A stretch of 16,067 nt of DNA from JANWHZ01 sp041487535 (GCA_041487535.1 JBGPNM010000022.1:1-16067); one strand, 5' to 3'. Positions 7,851-15,460 are shown, counted from the stretch's first letter. Program-made: numbers and translations. The notes: generated from the letters alone by a model not told the origin.

Positions 7851-9139
7851 AAATCGGCCTCGATTTAACCTCGCTGCAGGGACCGCATCGTATGCGGGGA
7901 ATTGGGTATACGTTGATTAACTTTATCAACAACATCCCCGCTCATGAACGCAACAGGCATGCCTTCATTTTTTACATCTACGCTGCGGACCGCGAAGCGA
8001 CGCTCAATATACTTAACCTTGATGGTTTGCAGTACGAGATACGGGAGATCGAACCGCGACTCCGTATTGCTAAGAGGCTGCCCAGCAGATTAGGCATGCT
8101 TACCGGTGCCGCTAACCAGCTTATTGAGTTACGCGACTTATGCTTTGGCGACTCACGGATAAGAGATGTAACGGGTGTTGAGGTATTTTTGCAGACAGAC
8201 CAAAGCCAGCCCCTTCCTGGGGGCCGCACAGTAGTCAAGGGTCTTATAATTTACGACGTCATACCGTATGCCCTTGAGTGGGACTACCTGTGGTCCTATA
8301 AAACTGCGCGGGCAAAAGGGTTTTCGCGAAAGGCAGCGTTGCGCGTCCATACGCGGAGACTGTTGTATATACTAAAAATTAAAATTAACACTCGTCGTGC
8401 CGATAAGCTGCTGTCCATATCAGAAAGCACGAAAAAAGACTTTGTCAGATACGTTTCTGCCCCCCTAAGAAAGATTGTCGTTACGCCGCTGGGCGTTACC
8501 ATGCCGTCATCCGACAAGCGTGCGGACCGGACTCAGCTGTACAAATACGTCAAGAGTCCCTGGGGATATATCAGGCGCCCGCTGATTCTGGAGCACACGG
8601 TTCCCTTCCTGCTGTTCGTCGGCGGCGCGGACAGGCGGCGCAAGCTTGAAGACGTCGTTATAGCGTTTAATAAAATTCGAGCCAGAGGCCACAAACTTAC
8701 TCTCGTCCTTGCCGGTGACAGCATGAAAGGACCGGAAAATATTTCCACCGAAGAAATACAAAGCGCGCTAAAAAAATCATCCTATCTTGATGATATTGTC
8801 TTCATGGGATTCGTGGACGACAAGGAGCGAGACTGGCTGTATGCTCATGCCCTAGCATTCATTTTCCCCAGCAGGGCAGAGGGGTTCGGCTTGCCGGTGT
8901 TGGAAGCAATGGCACATAATTGTCCGGTTATTAGTTACCGAAATGAAGCCACGGTTGAAGTAGCAGCCGACGCTCCGACCTACGCGAACAGCGCGGAGGA
9001 ACTTACCGAATGTATCCTTAAGGCACTGTCACGCACCGAACAACAGGTCGATGCTATCCGTAAAAAAGGCAAACTCCAGGCAATGAAGTACGATTGGCAG
9101 CGGACTGCTCAAACAATCATAGAGGTTATTTCCGCTTAG
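7847..9139 (+). CDS. Second GT4-type glycosyltransferase
   Basis: This 430-residue GT-B protein has N-terminal RGIGYT (17-22), a donor-domain start FVGGADRRRKLED (257-269) and the EX7E region AEGFGLPVLEAMAHNCPVIS (344-363, E345 and E353), as in polymer-building mannosyl- and rhamnosyltransferases of the GT4 family. Residues about 228-252 (KSPWGYIRRP region) extend the inter-domain part slightly compared with the upstream enzyme. The GTG at 7847 is chosen because GGAG (7835-7838) lies 8 nt upstream and the GTGA overlaps the preceding stop. A longer in-frame ATG start at 7796 would run 55 bases into the previous gene. The gene is co-transcribed with 6684-7850. The next gene is convergent, and a palindromic element follows the stop. 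Acceptor and sugar are unknown. Confidence 0.88.
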   Translation: MKIGLDLTSLQGPHRMRGIGYTLINFINNIPAHERNRHAFIFYIYAADREATLNILNLDGLQYEIREIEPRLRIAKRLPSRLGMLTGAANQLIELRDLCFGDSRIRDVTGVEVFLQTDQSQPLPGGRTVVKGLIIYDVIPYALEWDYLWSYKTARAKGFSRKAALRVHTRRLLYILKIKINTRRADKLLSISESTKKDFVRYVSAPLRKIVVTPLGVTMPSSDKRADRTQLYKYVKSPWGYIRRPLILEHTVPFLLFVGGADRRRKLEDVVIAFNKIRARGHKLTLVLAGDSMKGPENISTEEIQSALKKSSYLDDIVFMGFVDDKERDWLYAHALAFIFPSRAEGFGLPVLEAMAHNCPVISYRNEATVEVAADAPTYANSAEELTECILKALSRTEQQVDAIRKKGKLQAMKYDWQRTAQTIIEVISA

Positions 9140-9174
9140 CCCACTTCGTAAACTGGCGCATAGACATGAACTGC

Positions 9175-9342
9175 CACACATTTCGCACTTAGTGCTGGGT
9201 GCGATTTCTTCCTGAGAAGCGGAAGGAAACGTACAAAGAAGTACGTTGACTGAGCATCGGAAGGAAAAATCGTGCCCAGTGCAAGAACACCAGAGCAAGG
9301 CGGGCTTTGCCCGGTTTGAGCTGGTGTGGTGCGAGATGTGTG
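9175..9342. mobile_element. MITE-like palindromic element, 168 bp
   Basis: Terminal arms CACACATTTCGCAC (9175-9188) and GTGCGAGATGTGTG (9329-9342) are inverted repeats of 14 bp, pairing throughout with one G-T. The direct repeat ACTGC abuts both ends (9170-9174 and 9343-9347), as a 5-bp target-site duplication would. Inside are nested stems: 9195-9205 with 9269-9279 (11 bp, two wobbles), 9208-9212 with 9221-9225, 9228-9234 with 9241-9247 (AACGTAC/GTACGTT), 9287-9293 with 9321-9327, and CGGGC/GCCCG at 9301-9313. The motif GGAAGGAAA occurs twice. No transposase is encoded. It sits between two convergent genes, so it could also act as a bidirectional RNA-end structure, or be a structured RNA instead of a transposon relic. 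No second copy lies in this window. Confidence 0.6.
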
Positions 9343-9383
9343 ACTGCTTGAGGTTGATTATGGTAGCCGTATTGGCTTCTTGT

Positions 9384-12300
9384 TTATGTTAGTACCTTGA
9401 TGAGCTCGGCTGCTGAAGGCTGAGGATGCTTTTGGCAAAAGTCTTTCATGTCTTGCCACCCGGCAGGAAGCCGGTGTGCCACGTCGGACAGCTTTTGGGG
9501 GCGTTGGTTCCTGGCTGACGCCCCTTCCGCCGCCTCCACGATTAGTTGGAGCGCGGAGACGATGTCGTCTTCTTGGCGCAATGGTCCCGCCAGACCGTAA
9601 TCAATTAACCAAGCTTCTCTACGGCTGGGCGACACAATTACATTCCACGGACGCACGTCGTTGTGGTTAACGCCAAGTTTATGAAGGTCGTCGAGCGTGC
9701 GCAGAATATCTTTCAGGAGAACCTTCATGTCTGATACGTTCAGCTGCTTGCCTATATCGCCGAGTAACGCTCCCTCTGTCCTGCCAAGGACAACCGCTAT
9801 CCGCTTTTGGCTTATCTCAAAGTCCAGCAGCTGCGGCAAGTGGTGGATTTTTTTCTCTGACAGGTTGGTCAACAGCTGTATTTCGTTTAGGATCTGACCG
9901 TAGGTATCCCGCGGCAAACCTTTGCCCAAGATATATTCTTTTACTACATGATCGTCGTGGAAATAGTAACGCCGCTGCACCTGATGGTAGGCAACCGGTG
10001 AGTCTTTGTAGGCCACATTCTTTTGCTCGCTAAAGGCGTACTCATGGCTGCCAACCCGCACTACTTGCCGCCGCTTGATGGCGTAGAGCGGCCGGGTTTT
10101 GTCTGTTAAATGGTTCCCGAAGTCACCGACTTTTTCAATTGAGATGTCGTTTTTTATAAGGTCAAAAATTGCCAGCTCGCTATCGGGTTGCGACGCATCC
10201 CAGGGCAAACTTGCGTCCTCGCCTTTGCGGGCAAGTTCCGCCACCAGCACCGGTACACGCTGCAGCAGTTCTTTCATCAGCTGTTGGGTGTATGCAAGCC
10301 CATGGAAACGGATGATGTGATGAGCAATATTGAGCAATACAGCCGCGTCATATTCGTGCGGCTCGATGGTTACGACCGTCTCCAGGTTGAGTTCTTTTGT
10401 GCGAAAATCTACCGGTACGCCGTTGATACCCTGGATGAGCCGCGCGGCTTCCGCATTCTGCGCATTTGATTCCCAGCCCTGCACCACCGCCCCCCTGTCT
10501 GCCATAAAGAACGAGACGTAGCCGAGCGACGAACCGATGTCTAAAATCCGCTTGCCTGCCAGCGGCCCGATTGCCGCCTCGATGGCGGTACACCGGTCAT
10601 ACGAACTGCGCGCGGGGGTGTCTATAATGCCGGCTACGTGATACGCCGGCTGGTAGGGCTCTACCCCGGCTACCAGCGTTCTTAGCTGGTCAAGGCGAGA
10701 GTCGGGCAGTTCTCTATCAGCAAGCCGCTTATTAATTTCGTCAATCCGCTCATTCACAGTTGTCAGCTGAGCTTCGATATGCCTGACACGTGCTACTTCA
10801 CGGCTCAGGATAGGAACGGTTTTTTTGATCACTTTTTTTGCTAAGCGCTTTAGCTTGGCGCGTGTCCCGCCCGTAATCGGAAAAGCCGGCTTTCTCGTGT
10901 ACAGCTGCTGGTAGGCATTTATTTCCAGTTTGAAACCGTTGTCGAGCAAAAATTTTGACGACAAGCCCGCCTTGCCGCCTTCGGGCAGGTCGGCATCGTC
11001 TAACAAACCGGCGCAACCGTCGGCAAGCTTTGGCAGTGCAGTCTTAATTTCCTTTAACTGCTGTTCTGAGGCTGCCTTTTCCATGCCCGGCGTAGAATCA
11101 AAACCATCCAGGTACAGGAGATCTATCTTGCCGTCGAATTTCTCTAAGAAATCCACGGAGTCGGACACGTGGTATTGTATCCACGGCTGGTACTCCTTGG
11201 ATGCGGTCTTAGAAAAGTCAATCGCCTCTTTCAGGATATCCACCGTATGCACCGTCCCGCCGAACCGTGAACAGAACTCTCCGAATTTATAGGTCGAATG
11301 GCCGCCCCCTTTCGTGCTGTCGCGCAGCGTGCCGATTTCGACGATTGTCGGGTCTTTTTTGCCGGCTCCCAACACTATCTCAAGAGCCCTGTTCATAGTC
11401 GCAAACCGGCGCCGGAAGGTGTGGTCGAGCTGACGCTGGTATTTCTTGAAGTATCCAATCCCTTCCTGGGCATCATATTGTACGTCAATAAGTTCTATGT
11501 CCGGCTCGTTCCAATAGATAGGGCGCGCCGGAAGCGTTCCATGCAATGCTGCTGCGGTTTTCTTCATGTACATATAATAACTAGTCGGCGCGGGGTATGC
11601 TAAATAATTCTGGCACATACTCCACATGGCAGACGCCTTAAACGCCGCGAACACCGGGTCATCGTGGCCTTCGTACCAGCCGAGCAGCCCCTCGTCAAGC
11701 ACCGTCGGAACCGTATCGTCAAAAAGTCCGTACTCTACCGCCAGCGCATAGAAAACATATTCTGCGAACATCAGCTCCGGCTCATGGTTAAAGAGCCTGT
11801 CCAGGTTGTGCGCGAGATCTGTCTTCTCCTGCAGAAGTTGCCAGAGTTTTTGAACGTTTTGCGTAGAAAACAAGCCGACGCCGGTTATGGAACGCTTGAA
11901 GTTGTCGGACCTGGCGTAGTCCATAATACCCTTACATTCGGGCAAGAAGCTGAGCAGGTAAGCAGCCCCTTCATACATCCGGTAGTCCCAGTCCGGTTTA
12001 CGCTTCTCTGGAATCCAGTAACCGCACCGTGGACGGCCGGTCTTTTGGTCGTAAAACCGGGATTCATCCCAGTTGTCCAGTACAAAAACCTCGCTGTCCA
12101 ATATAACGACTTGGTCGGTCGTCATAAACCGGTCAATGCAGAGCCTGATGATCTGCTGCTTATACCAGCCGAATTCCCGATGCTTCTTCTGCCACGTGAC
12201 GTTCGGAAGCCGGCCGGTGAGGTCAATAGTGTCCTCGTCTATGTAGGCAGCCCCGAGCAGCTGCAACAGCTCCGCCTGGTTGCCGTCTAGGTTGCCGACG

Positions 12301-12428
12301 ACAACGATGCCGGCATTAGTTTTTTCGCGCAGAGTCATCAGGAGCATCTGCGCGGACAAAAAATGCGCCCGGGAAACGGTTATAAGATAGCTGATTGACC
12401 TGGACGGCGATTTCACTTTCTTGCTCAT
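9384..12428 (-). CDS. Multidomain fusion: DUF6492-like glycosyltransferase, methyltransferase, coiled coil, WbdD-like methyltransferase-kinase
   Basis: This 1014-residue cytosolic protein has four catalytic-looking domains. Residues 11-300 look like a DUF6492-type GT-A transferase, with FGWYKQQIIRL (86-96) and LDSEVFVLD (110-118) in place of DXD. Residues 355-515 are a class I methyltransferase (VEIGTLRDS 363-371, LYLDGFDS 438-445) of the Methyltransf_24 type. Residues 525-590 are basic and then coiled coil (about 545-572). Residues 600-790 are a second methyltransferase (ILDIGSSLGY 628-637, LNIAHHIIRFHG 699-710). Residues 795-1000 are a protein-kinase-like domain: K830, E849, catalytic loop HNDVRPWN (922-929, D924, N929) and DYG (943-945). 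The last two domains match my memory of WbdD in order and motifs; WbdD phosphorylates and methylates the end of O9a-type chains to stop growth. No alignment was run. It is the last gene of the wzm-wzt operon (18-nt gap after wzt), which supports a capping role. The Shine-Dalgarno-like GGGAG is unusually far (13 nt) from the ATG. Confidence 0.8.
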   Translation of the reverse strand: MSKKVKSPSRSISYLITVSRAHFLSAQMLLMTLREKTNAGIVVVGNLDGNQAELLQLLGAAYIDEDTIDLTGRLPNVTWQKKHREFGWYKQQIIRLCIDRFMTTDQVVILDSEVFVLDNWDESRFYDQKTGRPRCGYWIPEKRKPDWDYRMYEGAAYLLSFLPECKGIMDYARSDNFKRSITGVGLFSTQNVQKLWQLLQEKTDLAHNLDRLFNHEPELMFAEYVFYALAVEYGLFDDTVPTVLDEGLLGWYEGHDDPVFAAFKASAMWSMCQNYLAYPAPTSYYMYMKKTAAALHGTLPARPIYWNEPDIELIDVQYDAQEGIGYFKKYQRQLDHTFRRRFATMNRALEIVLGAGKKDPTIVEIGTLRDSTKGGGHSTYKFGEFCSRFGGTVHTVDILKEAIDFSKTASKEYQPWIQYHVSDSVDFLEKFDGKIDLLYLDGFDSTPGMEKAASEQQLKEIKTALPKLADGCAGLLDDADLPEGGKAGLSSKFLLDNGFKLEINAYQQLYTRKPAFPITGGTRAKLKRLAKKVIKKTVPILSREVARVRHIEAQLTTVNERIDEINKRLADRELPDSRLDQLRTLVAGVEPYQPAYHVAGIIDTPARSSYDRCTAIEAAIGPLAGKRILDIGSSLGYVSFFMADRGAVVQGWESNAQNAEAARLIQGINGVPVDFRTKELNLETVVTIEPHEYDAAVLLNIAHHIIRFHGLAYTQQLMKELLQRVPVLVAELARKGEDASLPWDASQPDSELAIFDLIKNDISIEKVGDFGNHLTDKTRPLYAIKRRQVVRVGSHEYAFSEQKNVAYKDSPVAYHQVQRRYYFHDDHVVKEYILGKGLPRDTYGQILNEIQLLTNLSEKKIHHLPQLLDFEISQKRIAVVLGRTEGALLGDIGKQLNVSDMKVLLKDILRTLDDLHKLGVNHNDVRPWNVIVSPSRREAWLIDYGLAGPLRQEDDIVSALQLIVEAAEGASARNQRPQKLSDVAHRLPAGWQDMKDFCQKHPQPSAAELIKVLT

Positions 12429-12446
12429 AGGCGACGGAAGGCTCCC

Positions 12447-13634
12447 TTATTCTGTATACGTGAACCGGATTGGCGGATTAATAATATACGGCGTCTTTTT
12501 ATCCTTACGGATGTCGACAACGGCAGCCGTCTCCCACCAGTCAGCAGTAACCCCTTCGTAGCTCGCAGCCATAACTATGGTGTATACCCCGTCATTCAGC
12601 ACGTTGGGCATATCCCAGAGTATTTTTACTTCGTTGCCTGGATGCAGCTCGCGCACCTCGGCTCTTGCTACATCGGTATTAGTACCAAAGATAACCGTAC
12701 TCTCGAAATTTTTAACAGCAAAGCCTAACCGCGGCCTTCTGATGTGCTTGTTCGCCGTCACTGTTGCTTCTATGACAAACCTGTCATCGTCGGCGGCCCT
12801 TGCTCGTACCTTTGTAAACGTTATCGACCCGTCCCCCCAGCGCTGCACGCTGTCGTCCGAAGCTTTTACGTCACTCCCCGGGGGCATGTGCACGAACATC
12901 TTTGTGTACGCGTCGGCCACTTTCGGCGGCGTGCTATCGAGCACCAGTTTGCTTTTTTCAATAAGCACTGCCCGGTCGCAAAACTGCTGGATGGCGCTCA
13001 TATCATGACTCACAAATACTACCGTCTTTTTGCTGACCTTCAGCTGCTCGAAATGCCGAAAACACTTTCTTTGAAAATCAGCATCGCCGACCGCCAATAC
13101 TTCATCGATCACCAAAACATCCGCTTCTGAACGTATCGCCATAGAAAAAGCCAGCCGGACTTGCATGCCGGATGAATAATTCTTGAGTTTTTGGTCCATG
13201 AAAGCCTCGAGCTCGGCGAAGGCTACGATCTCATCGTACATGGCGGCAGTTTCTTTCTCGGAGAAACCCAGCATCGCGCCGTTCAGATAGACATTCTCAC
13301 GGCCGGTCAGTTCCGGATTGAAGCCGACACCGAGCTCTATGAAAGGCACGAGCTTGCCCGCGACATGTATGTTGCCCTTCGTCGGCTGGTAGATGCCGGC
13401 GAGCATCTTGAGCATGGTACTCTTACCGCTGCCGTTCCGGCCGACAATGCCGAAGAATTCGCCCTTTTTAATCTCGAACGATACGTCGTGCAGGGCATGG
13501 AGCATCTCTTTGGTCTTCCTGCGCCGCCTGAGCGCGGATGTAAAAAGCCCTTTTACCGTCGTAACTTTCTCGTGCGGCAGGACGAAATCTTTCGAAACAT
13601 GCTCAACTTTGACAGCGACGACTTCATCCGGCAT
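12447..13634 (-). CDS. wzt: Polysaccharide ABC exporter ATP-binding protein with C-terminal glycan-binding domain (Wzt)
   Basis: This 395-residue protein has a complete nucleotide-binding domain: Walker A GRNGSGKS (65-72), signature YSSGMQVRL (153-161), Walker B VLVIDEVL (173-180) and switch H210 in FVSHD. Residues about 262-395 add a beta-rich domain that opens with RWGDGSITFTKV, the usual beginning of the Wzt C-terminal domain. In O9a-type systems that domain binds the capped non-reducing end of the glycan. Plain TagH/RfbB-type proteins without cap recognition often lack it or carry a different one. It pairs with the permease immediately upstream (3-nt gap) and is followed by the putative capping enzyme. 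Translation is served by a strong GGAGGAGGT (13642-13650), 7 nt before the ATG. A teichoic-acid exporter (TagH) is the main alternative, but the C-terminal domain and the neighbours favour capped-glycan export. Confidence 0.9.
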   Translation of the reverse strand: MPDEVVAVKVEHVSKDFVLPHEKVTTVKGLFTSALRRRRKTKEMLHALHDVSFEIKKGEFFGIVGRNGSGKSTMLKMLAGIYQPTKGNIHVAGKLVPFIELGVGFNPELTGRENVYLNGAMLGFSEKETAAMYDEIVAFAELEAFMDQKLKNYSSGMQVRLAFSMAIRSEADVLVIDEVLAVGDADFQRKCFRHFEQLKVSKKTVVFVSHDMSAIQQFCDRAVLIEKSKLVLDSTPPKVADAYTKMFVHMPPGSDVKASDDSVQRWGDGSITFTKVRARAADDDRFVIEATVTANKHIRRPRLGFAVKNFESTVIFGTNTDVARAEVRELHPGNEVKILWDMPNVLNDGVYTIVMAASYEGVTADWWETAAVVDIRKDKKTPYIINPPIRFTYTE

Positions 13635-13637
13635 AGG

Positions 13638-14447
13638 TCATACCTCCTCCGCGAAGTACTTGGAGTGACCTCTGAAGTACCAGCTGCCGAGCCCAATTAG
13701 TACTAACGTAACGCAGCAGGGTATGGCCCATATCAACTTGTCGCCGCCGTATTCGCGGGCAATCGTGACCGTTTGCCGCGTTACCAGTGAATAGCGCGCA
13801 TCCTGGATAATCTGCGCCATAGGGTTCAAAAGCAGCAGCTCACGTATCCGGTGGTAGGGAATGCGTGACAATGGGTAAATGATGGGCGTCGCGTAGAAAC
13901 CAGCTTGGATAGCCACTTCCCAAATATATGAAACATCGCGGAACTTCACAAACAGGGCGCTCAGCAGAAATGCCAGCGCAAGGGCGAAGAGAAACAGCTC
14001 CGCAAGCAAGGGCAGCAACACGAGTGCGCGCCAGGAGACCCCGACATGACCGATTACCATAAACACCGCGATAACCACGAAGTTAAGCGACAAGTTAATC
14101 AGTGCCGAGAAAGAGACGGCCAAAATAATATTGTACTTGGGAAAGTTGATCTTGCGGATAAGGTCGCCCTTGCCCACAATCGCCCCGACGCTGCCGGTCG
14201 TCACCTCCACGAAGTAATTCCATAGCACAATACCCAGTAATAAATAGACCGGGTAGTGCTCTATCCCTTTGCCGACAGGGAGGAACACAGTAAACACCAC
14301 GTAGAGGATAAGAAACAGGAGCAGGGGGCGAAGCAGCGTCCAAACGTATCCCAGAACCGAACCCTGATACCGCAGCTTGAAATCAGTTTTGACCAACTGT
14401 CTCAGCAACAGGATAGAATAGCGATACCGCCCGAATAGACGCTTCAT
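13638..14447 (-). CDS. wzm: Polysaccharide ABC exporter permease (Wzm)
   Basis: This 269-residue ABC-2 type integral membrane protein has the family's usual length. A basic amphipathic N-terminus (1-24) is followed by LRYQGSVLGYVWTLLRPLL (25-43), the classic start of Wzm/TagG permeases. It has about six helices, the loop GKGDLIRKINFPKY (92-105), and LLLNPMAQIIQDARY (205-219) before the last helix. It should form a dimer with two Wzt subunits to move lipid-linked polysaccharide across the cytoplasmic membrane. It is the first gene of the operon and starts 58 bp from the divergent rmd-like gene. The start is ATG at 14447, with a promoter directly upstream and no Shine-Dalgarno site. Assignment to Wzm over TagG rests on the neighbouring Wzt C-terminal domain and capping enzyme, not on this protein alone. 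Confidence 0.9.
   Translation of the reverse strand: MKRLFGRYRYSILLLRQLVKTDFKLRYQGSVLGYVWTLLRPLLLFLILYVVFTVFLPVGKGIEHYPVYLLLGIVLWNYFVEVTTGSVGAIVGKGDLIRKINFPKYNIILAVSFSALINLSLNFVVIAVFMVIGHVGVSWRALVLLPLLAELFLFALALAFLLSALFVKFRDVSYIWEVAIQAGFYATPIIYPLSRIPYHRIRELLLLNPMAQIIQDARYSLVTRQTVTIAREYGGDKLIWAIPCCVTLVLIGLGSWYFRGHSKYFAEEV
13642..13650 (-). promoter_or_regulatory. Strong Shine-Dalgarno site of wzt
   Basis: GGAGGAGGT lies within the last codons of the permease gene and 7 nt before the wzt ATG (13632-13634). It is the strongest ribosome site in the window and belongs to an internal operon gene, in contrast to the leaderless-looking first genes. Confidence 0.8.
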
Positions 14448-14455
14448 CTTCGTAT

Positions 14456-14484
14456 ATCTTACCTTCTTTTCACGCTCTGCTCAA
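14456..14484 (-). promoter_or_regulatory. Promoter of the wzm-wzt-capping operon
   Basis: Read on the minus strand, TTGAGC (14484-14479), a 17-nt spacer and TAAGAT (14461-14456) form a good sigma70-like promoter. Only 8 nt separate the -10 from the wzm ATG, so transcription should start at or next to the start codon. Confidence 0.6.
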
Positions 14485-14497
14485 CCTGTAGTAAGCT
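14469..14497 (+). promoter_or_regulatory. Possible promoter of the rmd-like gene
   Basis: TTCACG (14469-14474), 17 nt and TAAGCT (14492-14497) lie 8 nt before the ATG at 14506. The -10 matches consensus at only three positions, so this is weaker than the opposing promoter, which it overlaps (14469-14484). Confidence 0.35.
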
Positions 14498-14505
14498 ATC
14501 AATAT

Positions 14506-15450
14506 ATGAAAACAATTCTTGTCACGGGCGTTAACGGTTTTGTGGGGCGCCACCTTGTCCGCGAGTTACTGGGTAATAACCACCGCGTCATCGGCATAGG
14601 GGGGCCGGGTCCGAGCCCAGACGCCGCACTTGTCCAAAGCATAGACCATTACGTTACGTGTAACTTCACCGATGCTGCCGAGGTTTCTAAGCTGGACTTT
14701 CACGATGTTGACGCAATTATCCATCTTGCCGGCCTCGCTTCAATACAGCGGTCGTTTGCTGAACCGGCACGGTTTATCGGGGACAACGGCGCCATCGCCA
14801 TCAATCTGTTTGAGGCGCTCACCCACCAAAACGTACAGCCGCGCGTCATCGTCATCAGCAGCGGGGGAGTATATGCCGCCGATCAACCCATGCCCATAAA
14901 CGAAAGCGGCACCACAACCACTTCGTCACCGTATGTCGTCAGCAAGCTTTTGACCGAGGATATTTGCAGCTATTACCGATCCCGGGTCCAAGACGCAATC
15001 ATCGTGCGGCCGTTCAATCACATCGGGCCCGGGCAGGGACCCGGCTTTTTGCTGCCCGACCTTGCAGCACAAATAGTGGAGGCGACGGGCGCAGATAAAG
15101 AGCTGGTCGTGGGCAACCTCAAGACGAAACGGGATTATACCGACGTCCGTGATGTCGCACGGGCGTATCGCCTGCTTGCTACTGCGCCACAGTTAAATAG
15201 TACTTTATACAACGTCTGTTCCGGCAAGAGTGTCGCGGGCGAACAGATCCTGCAGCTGCTGCTTGAGCAGCTGGCGCCGGGCAAGAAACCGGCGGTAAAG
15301 GTAGACAAGACCCGTTTTCGCCCAACCGACGCGCCGGAAATTGCCGGCAACTCCAGCCGCCTGCAACAGGAACTCGGCTGGCGCCCCGCTATTGGGCTAG
15401 AGCAAACAGTCAAGGACTTTATTGCCAGCCTGGGCGCCACTACCATATAA
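14506..15450 (+). CDS. rmd: NAD(P)-dependent sugar reductase/epimerase, GDP-6-deoxy-D-mannose reductase-like
   Basis: This 314-residue extended SDR enzyme has the cofactor loop TGVNGFVG (7-14), the HLAG segment (73-76), the catalytic Ser in VISSGG (116-121), Y143 and K147 in the YVVSK motif, RPFNHIGPGQGPGFLLPD (168-185), and GNLKTKRDYTDVRDVARAY (203-221). The last two strings are characteristic of Rmd, which reduces GDP-4-keto-6-deoxy-mannose to GDP-D-rhamnose. Related epimerases make GDP-fucose or dTDP sugars, so the product is only probable. No GDP-mannose 4,6-dehydratase (gmd) lies in the window. The divergent position next to wzm suggests it supplies the sugar for the exported chain; D-rhamnan chains in Pseudomonas are made from GDP-D-rhamnose and exported by Wzm/Wzt. 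The gene ends in the TATAA of the next gene's promoter. Confidence 0.8.
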   Translation: MKTILVTGVNGFVGRHLVRELLGNNHRVIGIGGPGPSPDAALVQSIDHYVTCNFTDAAEVSKLDFHDVDAIIHLAGLASIQRSFAEPARFIGDNGAIAINLFEALTHQNVQPRVIVISSGGVYAADQPMPINESGTTTTSSPYVVSKLLTEDICSYYRSRVQDAIIVRPFNHIGPGQGPGFLLPDLAAQIVEATGADKELVVGNLKTKRDYTDVRDVARAYRLLATAPQLNSTLYNVCSGKSVAGEQILQLLLEQLAPGKKPAVKVDKTRFRPTDAPEIAGNSSRLQQELGWRPAIGLEQTVKDFIASLGATTI

Positions 15451-15451
15451 T
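15422..15451 (+). promoter_or_regulatory. Promoter of the Nudix gene
   Basis: TTGCCA (15422-15427), an 18-nt spacer and a perfect TATAAT (15446-15451) lie inside the last codons of the rmd-like gene; the TAA stop is part of the -10. The ATG at 15461 is 9 nt downstream, so the leader would be zero to three bases. This also argues against an in-frame TTG start at 15422. Confidence 0.65.
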
Positions 15452-15460
15452 GCGTACGCT

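Noticed and set aside
9029..9298. 89-residue minus-strand reading frame
   Set aside because: It overlaps the end of a clear glycosyltransferase gene and runs through the palindromic element; composition is not protein-like.
9175..9342. SRP RNA, RNase P RNA or 6S RNA
   Set aside because: GGAAGGA recalls SRP domain IV, but the rest of the conserved loops, and the universally conserved RNase P strings, are not present.
9365..9390. Small hairpin AGCC-GTATT-GGCT followed by a T-rich stretch as a terminator
   Set aside because: The stem is only 4 bp and the T-run is interrupted, so it is too weak to call.
11664..12290. 208-residue plus-strand reading frame opposite the fusion gene
   Set aside because: It is the antisense shadow of a strongly supported domain and has no family motif of its own.
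13191..13700. 169-residue plus-strand reading frame opposite wzt
   Set aside because: It is a shadow of the nucleotide-binding domain, and its end crosses into the permease gene.
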